From the NCBI GenBank assembly GCA_022711355.1, contig JAKLFE010000037.1:1-49555 (forward strand): a stretch of 49,555 nucleotides of DNA. The letters run 5' to 3'. The notes under the pieces are model-generated. The model saw only the letters and a program-made list of their open reading frames with translations. It was not told where the DNA came from and searched no databases. Both the position numbers and the translations under genes were made by a program. Shown piece after piece: positions 17,511 through 26,400 of this stretch. Within the stretch, counting starts at the first letter, position 1, and the number at the start of each line of letters is the position of its first letter. This stretch comes from Spirochaetota bacterium (GTDB taxonomy: Bacteria; Spirochaetota; Spirochaetia; Treponematales; Rectinemataceae).

Positions 17511-18212
17511 GTGAAGCAGCTCCGCCTATTCGCCCTCCTCGCCTTCATCCCCCTCGCGGCCTCGGCCCAGGAGATCGTGACCGCCGAGCAGTACTTCAAC
17601 CAGGTCTCCGAGCGCTACGGCCAGGTCGAGGACTACGCCTGCTCCATCTCGGTCGGAACCGGCAAGAAGTCCATGAAGGGCGAGCTCATCTTCAAGTCCC
17701 CCTCCTTCCTCCGCATCGACTTCCGCGATCCCGCCGACCAGGTCATCGCCTACGACGGCCAGACCCTGACCGTCTACATCCCGGAGCTCCGCGCCGTGCT
17801 CTCGCAGACGGCGAGCGAGAAGCCGGCCTCCGCCCCCTCGGGCGGCGCCGCCGGCGGGGCCTCCCTCGCCAGCCGCGAGGGCCTGAAGATGATGAAGCGG
17901 AGCTACACCGTCGCCTACGAGACGAGCCCCGCCCCCGAGCCCCTCGAGGCGGGCTCCCAGGAGACCGCCGTCGTCCTCGTCCTGAACCGCAGGACCGTGG
18001 CCGAGGGCTACAAGACGATCAAGCTCTACGTCTCGCCCGAGACGAAGCTCATCCGGCGCATCCGCGGCTGGACCCTCGCGGGAGACGAGATCGTCTTCGA
18101 CTTCCTCGGCATCAAGACCAACCTGGGGATCCCGGCCTCGCGCTTCGTCTACGACTCCCCGGCTTCGGCCAACGTGTACAACAACTTCCTCTTCAAGTCG
18201 GACAATCCGTGA
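17511..18212 (+). CDS. LolA-like outer-membrane lipoprotein carrier
   Basis: A 233-residue periplasmic protein that should shuttle lipoproteins to the outer membrane. I chose GTG at 17511 because the reading then begins with a clean signal peptide (VKQLRLFALLAFIPLAASA) and AGGAAG lies 8 bases upstream; the longer reading adds non-signal residues. The mature part has the LolA pattern: an N-terminal helix (AEQYFNQVSERYGQVEDYA), repeated beta strands (GELIFKSPSFLRIDFRDPAD; VIAYDGQTLTVYIPE) and a loop rich in Ala/Gly. It is first of a tight rightward cluster with RodZ-like, RimO, helicase and an unknown protein. The assignment is at family level. Confidence 0.8.
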   Translation: MKQLRLFALLAFIPLAASAQEIVTAEQYFNQVSERYGQVEDYACSISVGTGKKSMKGELIFKSPSFLRIDFRDPADQVIAYDGQTLTVYIPELRAVLSQTASEKPASAPSGGAAGGASLASREGLKMMKRSYTVAYETSPAPEPLEAGSQETAVVLVLNRRTVAEGYKTIKLYVSPETKLIRRIRGWTLAGDEIVFDFLGIKTNLGIPASRFVYDSPASANVYNNFLFKSDNP

Positions 18213-18234
18213 CGCGAGAGGGAGGGAGAGGGAT

Positions 18235-19374
18235 ATGACACCCATCGGCGAACAGCTCCGCGAGGCCCGCGAGCGCAAGGGCCTCGAGCTCGACCGGGTC
18301 TCGGAAGAGACGAACATCGCCCGCCGCTACCTGGCGGCCCTCGAGGCCGAGGACTTCGGGGTCTTCCCCGGCGATCCCTACGCCATCGGCTTCCTGCGCA
18401 ACTACGCGGAGTTCCTCGGCCTGCCCTCGGACGAGCTGGCCCAGGCCTACAAGAACATGCGCATCCAGGAGCAGCCCGTACCCATCCAGGAGCTCATACC
18501 CAAGCGCGGCCCCTCGCCCCTCGTCCTCGGGGCGGCGATCGGGGGAGGCGTCCTGGTCCTCGCCCTCGCCCTCCTCCTCGCCTTCGGCGGCCGCAAGGGG
18601 GGATCCGAGGAGGAGGCCCTCGCCCATCGCGCCCCCGCGGAGTACCGCCTCGAGGGCGCGGCCCTCGAGAAGCGGCTCTACGCCGGCGACTCCATCATCG
18701 CGAGCGCCGGCGCGGAGAAGTACAAGCTCGTCATCTCCCGCATCGACGACGCCGTGACCCTCGACTCGCCCTCGGGCTCCTCCCGGCTCATGCTCGGCGA
18801 GGAGATCACCGTGGACCTCGACAAGAACAACCAGCCCGAGCTCAAGATCCTCGTCAGCGACCTCGCCAAGAAGGACCCCGCCAAGGGCGCCCTCGTGCGC
18901 GTCGAGTACGCGAGCCCCGAAGCCGCCAACAAGGCCGCGGCCGCCGCCCCGACGCCCGCGGCCCCCCAGGCAGAGGTCGCGGCGGCCGAGGCGCCCAAGC
19001 CCGCCCCGGCCCCCGAGCCGGCCCCCGCCGCCGCCGGCGCCAAGGGCGCGGTCCTCTTCGAGTCCTCCAAGAGCCCCTACCCCTTCGTCGTCTCCGTCAC
19101 CTTCCGCGGGCCCTGCATGTTCCGCTACGAGATCGACCGCAAGGACCGCGACGAGCGCTACTACCGCAAGGGCGAGACGATCACGGTCAACGCGAACAAC
19201 TCCGTCAAGCTCTGGGCCTCCAACGCCCAGTCCGCCAAGCTCACCGTCCAGGCCTCGGGCGGCAAGTCCGCAGACCTCGACCTGGGCGGGCCGGGGGAGG
19301 TCGCGGTCAAGCGCATCGCCTGGTCCCAGCCCGAGGGCGGGGGATGGGCCCTCTCGGCGGCCGAAGTCGACTAG
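18235..19374 (+). CDS. rodZ: RodZ-like helix-turn-helix membrane protein
   Basis: A 379-residue single-pass membrane protein. RodZ links MreB filaments to the wall-building machinery. The N-terminal HTH_25-type domain spans residues 3-75 (IGEQLREARERKGLELDRVS; GDPYAIGFLRNYAEFLGL). A membrane span follows at about 94-118, then an outside region with an Ala/Pro-rich linker at about 225-265 and a beta-rich C-terminal domain of the DUF4115 kind. A strong purine-rich site (GGGAGGGAGAGGG) precedes the ATG. The stop TAG is followed directly by the rimO ATG. The domain order is that of RodZ; partner binding is not shown here. Confidence 0.82.
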   Translation: MTPIGEQLREARERKGLELDRVSEETNIARRYLAALEAEDFGVFPGDPYAIGFLRNYAEFLGLPSDELAQAYKNMRIQEQPVPIQELIPKRGPSPLVLGAAIGGGVLVLALALLLAFGGRKGGSEEEALAHRAPAEYRLEGAALEKRLYAGDSIIASAGAEKYKLVISRIDDAVTLDSPSGSSRLMLGEEITVDLDKNNQPELKILVSDLAKKDPAKGALVRVEYASPEAANKAAAAAPTPAAPQAEVAAAEAPKPAPAPEPAPAAAGAKGAVLFESSKSPYPFVVSVTFRGPCMFRYEIDRKDRDERYYRKGETITVNANNSVKLWASNAQSAKLTVQASGGKSADLDLGGPGEVAVKRIAWSQPEGGGWALSAAEVD

Positions 19375-20703
19375 ATGAAATTCTGGATCGACCTCCATGG
19401 CTGCGCGAAGAACCAGGTCGACGCCGAGGAGCTGGCCGCGCGGCTCGAGGCCGCCGGGCACGGCTACGTCGAGGGGGCCGAGGCCGCCGACCTCGTGATC
19501 GTCAACACCTGCGGCTTCGTCGAGGACGCCAAGCGCGAGTCCATCGAGGCCGTCATGGCCCTGCGGCGCGCCTATCCGGGCAAGCGCATCCTCGTCGCGG
19601 GCTGCCTCTCCCAGCGCTACGCGGCCGAGCTCGCGGCGGACATGCCCGAGGCCGACGGCTTCCTCGGCAACGCCGACCTCGGCGCCGCCGCCCGCGCGGC
19701 CGAGCTCTGCCTGGCTGGCGAGCGCCCCGTCCTGGTTCCGCCCCCCCCGAGCCCCGCCCCGCCCCCGCGCCGCGCCAGGCTCTTCGACTACCCCGGCACG
19801 GCCAACGTCAAGATCACCGAGGGCTGCTCCAACCGCTGCTCCTACTGCGCCATCCCCCTCATACGCGGCGAGCTCCGCTCGCGGCCGGTGGACGAGGTCC
19901 TCGCGGAGTGCGCCGAGCTCGTCGCGCGGGGCATCTCCGAGCTCGTCCTCATCGGCCAGGACCTCGGCTCCTACGGCCTCGACTCGGGCTCGGCCCAGCT
20001 CCTCCCCGAGCTCCTCGGGCGGCTCTCCGGGCTTCCCGGGGCCTTCCGCGTCCGGGTCCTGTACATCCACCCCGACCGCTTCCCCGAGGCCATCCTCCCG
20101 GTCATGGCCGCCGACCCGCGGATCCTCCCCTACTTCGACCTTCCCTTCCAGCACGCCTCGGGGCGGATCCTGCGCGCGATGAACAGGACGGGCGACGCCG
20201 AGGCCTACCTCGGCCTGCTGGGCCGCATCCGCTCGGCCTTGCCCGACGCGGCCCTCCGCTCCACCTTCCTCGTCGGCTTCCCCGGCGAGGGCGAGGAGGA
20301 CTTCGCCGAGCTGCGGGCCTTCCAGGACGAGGCCCGGCTCGACTGGCTCGGCGCCTTCGCCTACTCCCGCGAGGAGGGCACCCCCGCCTACTCCCTGCCA
20401 GGCAGGGTCCCCGCCAAGCTCGCCCAGGCGCGCAAGGCGGCGATCGAGGAGGCGCAGGAGCGCATAACGCGCGAGCGGCTCGAGCGCTTCGTCGGCCGCG
20501 AGCTCGACGTCCTCGTCGAGGAGGTGGTCGAGCCGGCCCCCGGCGCCGAGGACGCCGCGGAGCTCTGCATCGGCAGGGCCTGGAACCAGGCCCCCGACGT
20601 CGACGGCCTGACGGTGCTCCGAGGCCTCTGCGAGCCGGGCGCCGTAGCCAGGGCCAAGGTCCTGGCCGTGGCGGGCGTCGACTTCGACGCGGCGGTCCTG
20701 TGA
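19375..20703 (+). CDS. rimO: ribosomal protein S12 methylthiotransferase RimO
   Basis: A 442-residue radical-SAM enzyme that adds a methylthio group to an Asp of ribosomal protein S12. The N-terminal UPF0004 domain has C10 (LHGCAKNQVDAEE), C46 (VNTCGFVEDAKRESI) and C77 (AGCLSQRY), ligands of the auxiliary cluster. The radical-SAM site is C151-xxx-C155-xx-C158 (TEGCSNRCSYCAIP), and a TRAM domain ends the protein. DLHGCAKN and FVEDAKRESIE favour RimO over MiaB. It begins directly after the RodZ stop with no gap, and its own stop overlaps the GTG start of the helicase gene. All key cysteines are present. Confidence 0.93.
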   Translation: MKFWIDLHGCAKNQVDAEELAARLEAAGHGYVEGAEAADLVIVNTCGFVEDAKRESIEAVMALRRAYPGKRILVAGCLSQRYAAELAADMPEADGFLGNADLGAAARAAELCLAGERPVLVPPPPSPAPPPRRARLFDYPGTANVKITEGCSNRCSYCAIPLIRGELRSRPVDEVLAECAELVARGISELVLIGQDLGSYGLDSGSAQLLPELLGRLSGLPGAFRVRVLYIHPDRFPEAILPVMAADPRILPYFDLPFQHASGRILRAMNRTGDAEAYLGLLGRIRSALPDAALRSTFLVGFPGEGEEDFAELRAFQDEARLDWLGAFAYSREEGTPAYSLPGRVPAKLAQARKAAIEEAQERITRERLERFVGRELDVLVEEVVEPAPGAEDAAELCIGRAWNQAPDVDGLTVLRGLCEPGAVARAKVLAVAGVDFDAAVL

Positions 20704-23018
20704 CGGGCGCGGCGGCCCTGCCGCCCTACCTCGCCGCGCTCAATCCCGAGCAGCTCGAGGCCGTCCGCCACGAGGGGGGGAGCCTCCTCATCCTCGCGGG
20801 CGCCGGCTCGGGCAAGACCCGGGTCGTCACCACCAAGATCGCCTACCTCGTCCGCGAGCGGGGCGTGGCCCCAGAGTCCATCCTCGCCGTCACCTTCACG
20901 AACAAGGCGGCCAAGGAGATGCGCGACCGGGCCGCGGCCATCGAGCCGCGCTGCGAGCGGGCGGTCATCCGCACCTTCCACTCCTTCGGCGCCTGGTTCC
21001 TCCGGCGCAACGCCCAGGCCTTCCCGGGACTGGATCCCCGCTTCGTGATCTACGACGACGACGACCAGGCCACCCTCCTCCACGCGGCGATGCCGCACTA
21101 CGCGCGGAGCGAGTGCTCCCGCATGGTCCAAGCCATCTCGCGCGCCAAGGACTACGGCCTCGAGCCCGACTCCCCCGACCTATCCGAGGCCTTCGCGGAC
21201 CCCGAGCTCATGCGGCGCGTCTACGCGACCTACGAGGAGCGCCTGCGCCGCACGGGCAACGTCGACTTCGGCGACCTCATCCGCCTCCCCGCGAGGCTCC
21301 TGCGCGAGGACGAGGCAGTCGCCCTCCGCACCCGCCAGCGCTTCCGCGTGATCCTCGTCGACGAGTACCAGGACTCGAACGTCGCCCAGTTCGAGCTCCT
21401 GCGCCTCCTCGCCGGCCCCGCCGGCCCGGGAGCCGGTGGCGCCTACCTCTGCGTCGTCGGCGACGACGACCAGTCGATCTACCGCTTCCGCGGGGCCGAG
21501 GTGCGCAACATCCTCGACTTCCCGAGCATCTTCCCCGGCACCTCCATCGTGCGGCTCGAGCGGAACTACCGCTCCTTCCAGAGCATCCTCGACGTGGCCC
21601 ACCAGGTGGTGTCGCGCAACTCGGGGAGGCTCGGCAAGGAGCTCCGCGCCGAGCGGGCGGGCGGGAGCCGGCCCAAGCTCGCCCTCCTGGCCGACCAGGA
21701 CGCCGAGGTCGAGTACTGCGCCCGGGTCTGCGCGCGCCGGATCAAGGAGGGCGGCCGCCTCTCCGACGTGGCCATCCTCTACCGGACCAACGCCCAGTCC
21801 CTCTCCTTCGAGAAGGAATTCCCCCGGCGCGGCATCGCCTACCGCGTCGTCGGCGCCCTGCGCTTCTACGAGCGCGAGGAGGTGAAGGACGCCCTCGCCT
21901 ACCTCTCCCTCCTGTCGAACCCCCGCGACGAGGTGGCCTTCAAGCGGGTGGCGAACAAGCCCGCCCGCGGCGTGGGCGACGCGAGCCTCGAGATCGTCCT
22001 CGAGGCGGCCTTCGCCCCGCCCGATCCCGGCGCCGAGGACGACGCGGCGCCCCCGCCCGGCGACCTCCTCGCAGCCTCGGCCCGCGTCGCCGACTCGCTC
22101 AAGGGCCGCGCCCGCTCGGGGCTGGCCTCCTTCGTGGCCCTCGCGCGGCGCCTCGTCGCCGAGCTCGAGGCCGGCTCGGGCTCGCCGGGCCCCGCGGCCG
22201 GCGGCGCCGCCCTGGGCGAGCTCGTCCAGGTCCTCGTCGAGGACTCGGGCCTCGCGGAGTACCACCGCTCCCAGGACGAGGTGGCCGGCACCCAGAAGCT
22301 CGCCAACCTCGACGAGCTCGTCAACGCAGCCTCCCTCTACGCCAAGAGCCCCGAGGGCCTGGCCGAGTTCCTCGAGGCCGTCGAGCTCGACCGGAGCCTG
22401 GCCACGGCGGCCTCGGGCGAGTCCGAGGCCGCCGACGCCGTGACCCTCATCACCATGCACAACACCAAGGGCCTCGAGTTCCCCGTGGTCGTCGTGACCG
22501 GCCTCGAGCAGGGCCTCTTCCCCCGCGAGGACGAGGGCGGGGAGGAGCTCGAGGAGCAGCGCCGCCTCTTCTACGTCGCCATCACGCGGGCCAAGGACGA
22601 GCTCCACCTCACCTCCTGCACCTTCCGCCGCCTCCACGGCAGGCTCTTCGAGACCGAGCCCTCGCGCTTCCTCTCGGAGATATCCAAGGACAGCATCGAG
22701 CCCGCGGACAAGGTCGCGCAACGCGCCGCTCCCGGCTCGCCCTACGGCTCGAGGCCGGGCTCCTCGGGCCCGCGGCCCTACGGGGGCGGCTCGTACGGCG
22801 GGACCCGGGGCCGGGCGGCCGCCGCGGGCCCCGCCGAGGACCGCGGGCCCTGGCGAGCGGGCCTGGGCGTCTACCACGAGGACTACGGCTCGGGCTACGT
22901 CCTCTCGGTGAGCCCGAGCCCCAGCTCGGGCCCCCTCGTGGTGGTCCGCTTCGAGACCGGCAAGGAGGCGCGCTTCTTCCCGCGCTTCACCACCAAGCTC
23001 GAGCCCCAGCGAGGTTGA
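20700..23018 (+). CDS. uvrD: UvrD/PcrA-type superfamily 1 DNA helicase
   Basis: A 772-residue 3'-5' DNA helicase used in repair and replication restart. It starts with GTG overlapping the RimO stop (GTGA at 20700-20703). Motifs in order are Walker A AGAGSGKT with K39, motif Ia TFTNKAAKEM, motif II D221-E-Y-Q-D, motif III GDDDQSIYRFRGAE, motif IV LERNYRS, motif V TMHNTKGLEFPVVVVTGLE and motif VI RRLFYVAITRAK. A Gly/Ser/Tyr-rich linker and a small C-terminal beta domain (VYHEDYGSGYVLSV) match the Tudor-like tail of PcrA/UvrD. The length is normal. Whether it acts as UvrD, PcrA or Rep in this organism is not decided. Confidence 0.93.
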   Translation: MTGAAALPPYLAALNPEQLEAVRHEGGSLLILAGAGSGKTRVVTTKIAYLVRERGVAPESILAVTFTNKAAKEMRDRAAAIEPRCERAVIRTFHSFGAWFLRRNAQAFPGLDPRFVIYDDDDQATLLHAAMPHYARSECSRMVQAISRAKDYGLEPDSPDLSEAFADPELMRRVYATYEERLRRTGNVDFGDLIRLPARLLREDEAVALRTRQRFRVILVDEYQDSNVAQFELLRLLAGPAGPGAGGAYLCVVGDDDQSIYRFRGAEVRNILDFPSIFPGTSIVRLERNYRSFQSILDVAHQVVSRNSGRLGKELRAERAGGSRPKLALLADQDAEVEYCARVCARRIKEGGRLSDVAILYRTNAQSLSFEKEFPRRGIAYRVVGALRFYEREEVKDALAYLSLLSNPRDEVAFKRVANKPARGVGDASLEIVLEAAFAPPDPGAEDDAAPPPGDLLAASARVADSLKGRARSGLASFVALARRLVAELEAGSGSPGPAAGGAALGELVQVLVEDSGLAEYHRSQDEVAGTQKLANLDELVNAASLYAKSPEGLAEFLEAVELDRSLATAASGESEAADAVTLITMHNTKGLEFPVVVVTGLEQGLFPREDEGGEELEEQRRLFYVAITRAKDELHLTSCTFRRLHGRLFETEPSRFLSEISKDSIEPADKVAQRAAPGSPYGSRPGSSGPRPYGGGSYGGTRGRAAAAGPAEDRGPWRAGLGVYHEDYGSGYVLSVSPSPSSGPLVVVRFETGKEARFFPRFTTKLEPQRG

Positions 23019-23019
23019 C

Positions 23020-23874
23020 ATGGACAGGGACCAGGAACGCGAGGCCGAGGATCTCTTGAGGCTCCTGCCGCCCATCCGCCGCTCGCGGCTGTGGAGGCTC
23101 TACGCCGAGGAGCGCTCGGGCGGCAGGCCCCGGCGCTTCCTCGACCTGTGGATGGACGGGGGACGCTCCCTCCTCGGGGCCAAGGGCACGGGCCTCGGCA
23201 CCCTCGCCAAGGCGGCCATCGACATGGGCCTCACCCGTCCCGCGCCGAGCGTCTGGGAGCGGCGGCTCGAGAAGGCCCTCCTCGAGGCCTATCCCGGCTA
23301 CGAGGCCGTCCGCTTCTACCGCAGCGAGGAGGGAGCCCTCGCCGCCCTCGCCGCCTTCCTCGACCTGGATCGCCGCGCCCTCCGCGTCCTCGACCCCGCC
23401 GCTCTCGGCGGGCCCGCCTCGGGCGGCTTCGACGCCTCGATCCTCAGGCCCTTCGCCGAGTTCCTGCCCGGCTCCGGCGCGGCGGCCGGAGCGGCCTTCG
23501 CCCTCCCCCTCCTCGGCTGCCCCGCGGCCTTCGCCCCCGGGATACTCCTCGCGAGGCAGGCAGGCCGCGCTCCCCGGGGCGAGCTCGTCGCCCCCCTCCA
23601 GCTGGCCTGCGCCTCCCGCGCGATGAGCGAGCTCAAGCGCCTCCTTCCCGCCTACGGCGAGGAGCTCTGGAAGCGATCCGACCGGAGGCTCGGGCCCTAC
23701 TTCGAGCGCCGCGGCCCCTACCTCTATCCCCGGCACCCCGCCTCGGGGCACGGGGACTTCTTCCGCCGGGCCCTGGCGTCCGGGCTCCTCGTCTCGCCCC
23801 TGCACGGGCATCCCTCGATCCTGCCCCCCGACTTCGACGACGGGGAGCTGGCCGCCCTGGCGAAGCACTCCTAG
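23020..23874 (+). CDS. shortened class-III aminotransferase-like protein lacking the PLP lysine
   Basis: A 284-residue protein. By eye it follows the class-III aminotransferase plan at both ends: a FLDLWMDGGRSLLGAKGTG stretch with a following helix like the start of GSA aminomutase, SVWERRLEKALLEAYPGYEA with VRFYRSEEGALAA, later APLQLACASRAMSELK, and the end FFRRALASGLLVSP. The family has about 430 residues; here the large domain is cut down, and the segment that should carry the catalytic Lys reads LPLLGCPAAFAPGILLARQ with no Lys. It is probably not a transaminase. The ATG lies one base after the helicase stop. The family link is inference. Confidence 0.7.
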   Translation: MDRDQEREAEDLLRLLPPIRRSRLWRLYAEERSGGRPRRFLDLWMDGGRSLLGAKGTGLGTLAKAAIDMGLTRPAPSVWERRLEKALLEAYPGYEAVRFYRSEEGALAALAAFLDLDRRALRVLDPAALGGPASGGFDASILRPFAEFLPGSGAAAGAAFALPLLGCPAAFAPGILLARQAGRAPRGELVAPLQLACASRAMSELKRLLPAYGEELWKRSDRRLGPYFERRGPYLYPRHPASGHGDFFRRALASGLLVSPLHGHPSILPPDFDDGELAALAKHS

Positions 23875-23912
23875 TCCCCGCTTCCCCCGCCCCGAGCGAA
23901 GGCCCCCGCCGC

Positions 23913-23927
23913 CGCGAGGGCATCGCG
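23913..23927. terminator. short stem-loop in the convergent gap
   Basis: CGCGA-GGGCA-TCGCG forms a 5-bp stem in the 55-base gap between convergent genes. There is no T-run. Termination function is uncertain. Confidence 0.2.
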
Positions 23928-23929
23928 CG

Positions 23930-24847
23930 TTAGCCGCTCTTGGCCGGCGCGAAGCGGAGGACGAGGACGGCCGCGAGGATGAGGGCCCCGCCGAGGGCCT
24001 GGGCCGGGCCGAGCCGCTCGCCGAGGACCGCCGCCGAGAGGGCTACCGTGAGGACGGGCTCCACCGTGCTCACCAGGGAGGCGTCGGCCGCTCCGATGGC
24101 GCGCATCGCGCCGAAGAGGGTCGTGATCGGCAGGACCGTGGCGAACAAGGCTATGCCGAGGATCCCGGCCGCGGCGGGCAAGGTCGAGGGCAGGCGCAGG
24201 GGGCCCGTGGCCGCGGCGGCGATCCAGTAGACGGCGGCCGACTCGAGCATGATGACCGCGGTGGCGCGCGCCGAGTCGAGGCCCGCGAGGACGCGCTCCC
24301 CGGCGACGAGGTAGGCCCCGTAGGCCGCGGCCAGGAGGGCGCCGAGGGCGAGGCCGAGGAGGGGGTAGCTGCCGGGCTTGAAGAAGGTGACCGCGCAGCC
24401 CGCGAGGGAGAGGCCGAGGGAGAGGACCTGCATCCGGTTCGGGACCCTCTTGAACAGGAGCAGGGAGAGGAGGATCACGAAGGAGGGGTAGAGGTACAGT
24501 AGGAGGCTCGTGATCCCCGGGTCGAGGATCCGCAGGGTGACGAAGTACAGGCCGGCCTGGGGGGCGAAGCCGACCAGGCCGAGGAGGAGGACGCTCTTGA
24601 GCCGCGGGCCCAGGGGAGGCCGCCGCGCCGCGCCGAGGCGCGGGCCCAGGCCGATGAGGGCCCAGAGGATGGCGGCCGCGATGGTGAAGCGCCAGGCCAG
24701 GGCCTGGGCCGTCGAGAAGCCCTCGGCGTAGACGAGCTTGGCCAGGACGCCGAGGGTGGAGAAGCCCGCCGCCGAGGCGAGGGCCAGGGCTATGCCGCGG
24801 GCCCGCGGCGGCCGGGCGGGGCCGCCGCCCGCGTCGGGGCGGCTCAT
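23930..24847 (-). CDS. EamA/DMT-family transporter
   Basis: A 305-residue inner-membrane protein of the drug/metabolite transporter superfamily. It has about ten membrane segments in two EamA repeats (residues about 18-150: GIALALASAAGFSTLGVLAK ... GCAVTFFKPGS; about 155-298: LGLALGALLAAAYGAYLVAG ... LGGALILAAVLVL). The typical ends SLVSTVEPVLTVALSAAVLGE and LGG are present. The ATG at 24845-24847 overlaps the stop of the upstream gene (ATGA), so it is co-translated with the 511-residue protein and glycogen synthase. Substrate unknown. Confidence 0.88.
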   Translation of the reverse strand: MSRPDAGGGPARPPRARGIALALASAAGFSTLGVLAKLVYAEGFSTAQALAWRFTIAAAILWALIGLGPRLGAARRPPLGPRLKSVLLLGLVGFAPQAGLYFVTLRILDPGITSLLLYLYPSFVILLSLLLFKRVPNRMQVLSLGLSLAGCAVTFFKPGSYPLLGLALGALLAAAYGAYLVAGERVLAGLDSARATAVIMLESAAVYWIAAAATGPLRLPSTLPAAAGILGIALFATVLPITTLFGAMRAIGAADASLVSTVEPVLTVALSAAVLGERLGPAQALGGALILAAVLVLRFAPAKSG

Positions 24848-26379
24848 CGGGAGTGGCTGTCGAAGATCGCGGAGCCGAGCTCGGAGGCCGACGAGTCGAC
24901 CGCCGCCCTGGCCGCGGCCGCCTCGGCCTTGCCCCGCGCGATCTCCGGGAAGGAGTAGGAGCCGTCGGCCCGCGGCTCCGCGCCGGCCCAGGCGGCGAGC
25001 TCGCCGATCAGGCGCTCCGCGGCGCGGCTGTCGCGGGGCCGGGCCGCGTCGTCGGCCACGCTCACGGCCTCGGGACGGACCGAGTCGGGGCCGTCGAGGA
25101 CGGCGCGATAGGCGACGCGGCGGAGGTTCTCCACGCGGGCGCGCTCGTTGCGCGCGGCGAGGCGGCGGGAGCGGAGCGCGGGGACGGCGTAGAACAGGAG
25201 GGAGAAGGCCAGGGGCACGGCCCCGAGGCCGAGGCCGAGGAGGGTCCCCGGATCGGCGACGCCGCCTAGCTTCCCGAAAAGCTGATGGACGAAGTTGTAG
25301 AAGCCCGAGATGCCCCTGGTCATGACGAGGCGGTTCGCGTAGTCCCCGGAATAGACGAGGGCGATGAGCCGGTTCGGGGCGAGGGAGGAGGCCAGGAAGT
25401 AGGAGCCGAAGAGGAGGTTGGCCCCGTTCAGGGCGCAGAACCAGGCGTTGGCCTTCTTGGGGTTCGAGGAGAAGGGTGCGACGCGCTTCATGGGGATGGA
25501 GAAGCCGAACGTGCGGTCGGCTCGGTCCCTGCGCCTGAGGAGCCCGGGGAAGGCGTAGTAGATCGTTCCGCCGGGGCTCACCTCGGGGCTGCCCTCGAAC
25601 TCGTAGAGGTAGCGGTTGATCCGGTCCTCGGCCTGGGCGGGGGGGAGGCCCGTGATCGCCATGAACTCCGGCATCGTGACAATGCCCTTGTTGGCCTGGA
25701 GGAAGGCGATGACGGCCTTCTTCTCGAGCTCGTCCCAGCCTTGGTCGGGATCGCCATCGCCGAAGACGAAGGAGAAGATGGCCTTGTGCAGGGGCCGCTT
25801 CTGGGCGCGGCGCTCGCGGGCGTAGGCCCGGTCCCGCGGGTCGCGGAAGAGCTCGGAGTAGAACCAGACGCGGACTATGGAGTCGATGAGCCGGCTCGTG
25901 AGCCACAGCCCACCGAGGCCGCCGCCGCGGCGGTTGTCGCGGGAGTCGCGCGAGCCGCCCGAGGCGGAGACGGCGATCGAGGCGAAGACGGCGAGGAGGG
26001 CGAGGGCCACGAAGACGAGGAAGTAGCCCACGAGCATGACGACGATCCAGGCCTTGAAGAGATAGGAGGCGACGGCCGCGGCGCCCTTGCGGAAAGCCTT
26101 CCACAGGCGCTTGAGCGAGGGCCCGAGGCCCCGGTAGCGGCTGCGCATGCCGTCGGGGAAGGAGTAGAGGATCTCGCCCGACTCGGTGACGCGCAGCCGC
26201 GCCCCGTACTCGTCGGAGACGGCCTTGACCTCGGCCTGGACCTGGGCGAGGGGCAGGCCGGTCAGCGCGACGAGGTCGGCCGTCGTAGCCTCGCCGGAGC
26301 GCTTGTTGAACACGTCGACGAGCCGCTCCCGCACGCGCTCGACCTCGTAGTCGTAGACCTTCTTGGCGCTTTCGCTCAT
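24844..26379 (-). CDS. membrane protein with three winged-helix-like modules
   Basis: A 511-residue protein that I do not recognise. A similar module appears three times, at about residues 20-80, 220-283 and 415-481. Each is a helical stretch (ADLVALTGLPLAQVQAEV; PEFMAITGLPPAQAEDRI) ending in a two-strand turn with G-x-x-x-Y-S/A-F-P (ILYSFPDG, TIYYAFPG, SYSFPEI). Between them lie membrane segments at about 110-138, 315-335 and 378-402 and a Gly/Arg/Asp-rich loop near 140-158. GGAGGA precedes the ATG. It sits between glgA (21-base gap) and an EamA transporter (overlapping). Winged-helix identity is inferred from pattern. Confidence 0.75.
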   Translation of the reverse strand: MSESAKKVYDYEVERVRERLVDVFNKRSGEATTADLVALTGLPLAQVQAEVKAVSDEYGARLRVTESGEILYSFPDGMRSRYRGLGPSLKRLWKAFRKGAAAVASYLFKAWIVVMLVGYFLVFVALALLAVFASIAVSASGGSRDSRDNRRGGGLGGLWLTSRLIDSIVRVWFYSELFRDPRDRAYARERRAQKRPLHKAIFSFVFGDGDPDQGWDELEKKAVIAFLQANKGIVTMPEFMAITGLPPAQAEDRINRYLYEFEGSPEVSPGGTIYYAFPGLLRRRDRADRTFGFSIPMKRVAPFSSNPKKANAWFCALNGANLLFGSYFLASSLAPNRLIALVYSGDYANRLVMTRGISGFYNFVHQLFGKLGGVADPGTLLGLGLGAVPLAFSLLFYAVPALRSRRLAARNERARVENLRRVAYRAVLDGPDSVRPEAVSVADDAARPRDSRAAERLIGELAAWAGAEPRADGSYSFPEIARGKAEAAAARAAVDSSASELGSAIFDSHSR

Positions 26380-26400
26380 CCTTCCTCCGTAGCCTCGATC

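Noticed and set aside
20700..23018. Phage or defence helicase
   Set aside because: All motifs and the C-terminal tail match chromosomal UvrD/PcrA, and it is embedded with rimO and rodZ; no defence partners are seen.
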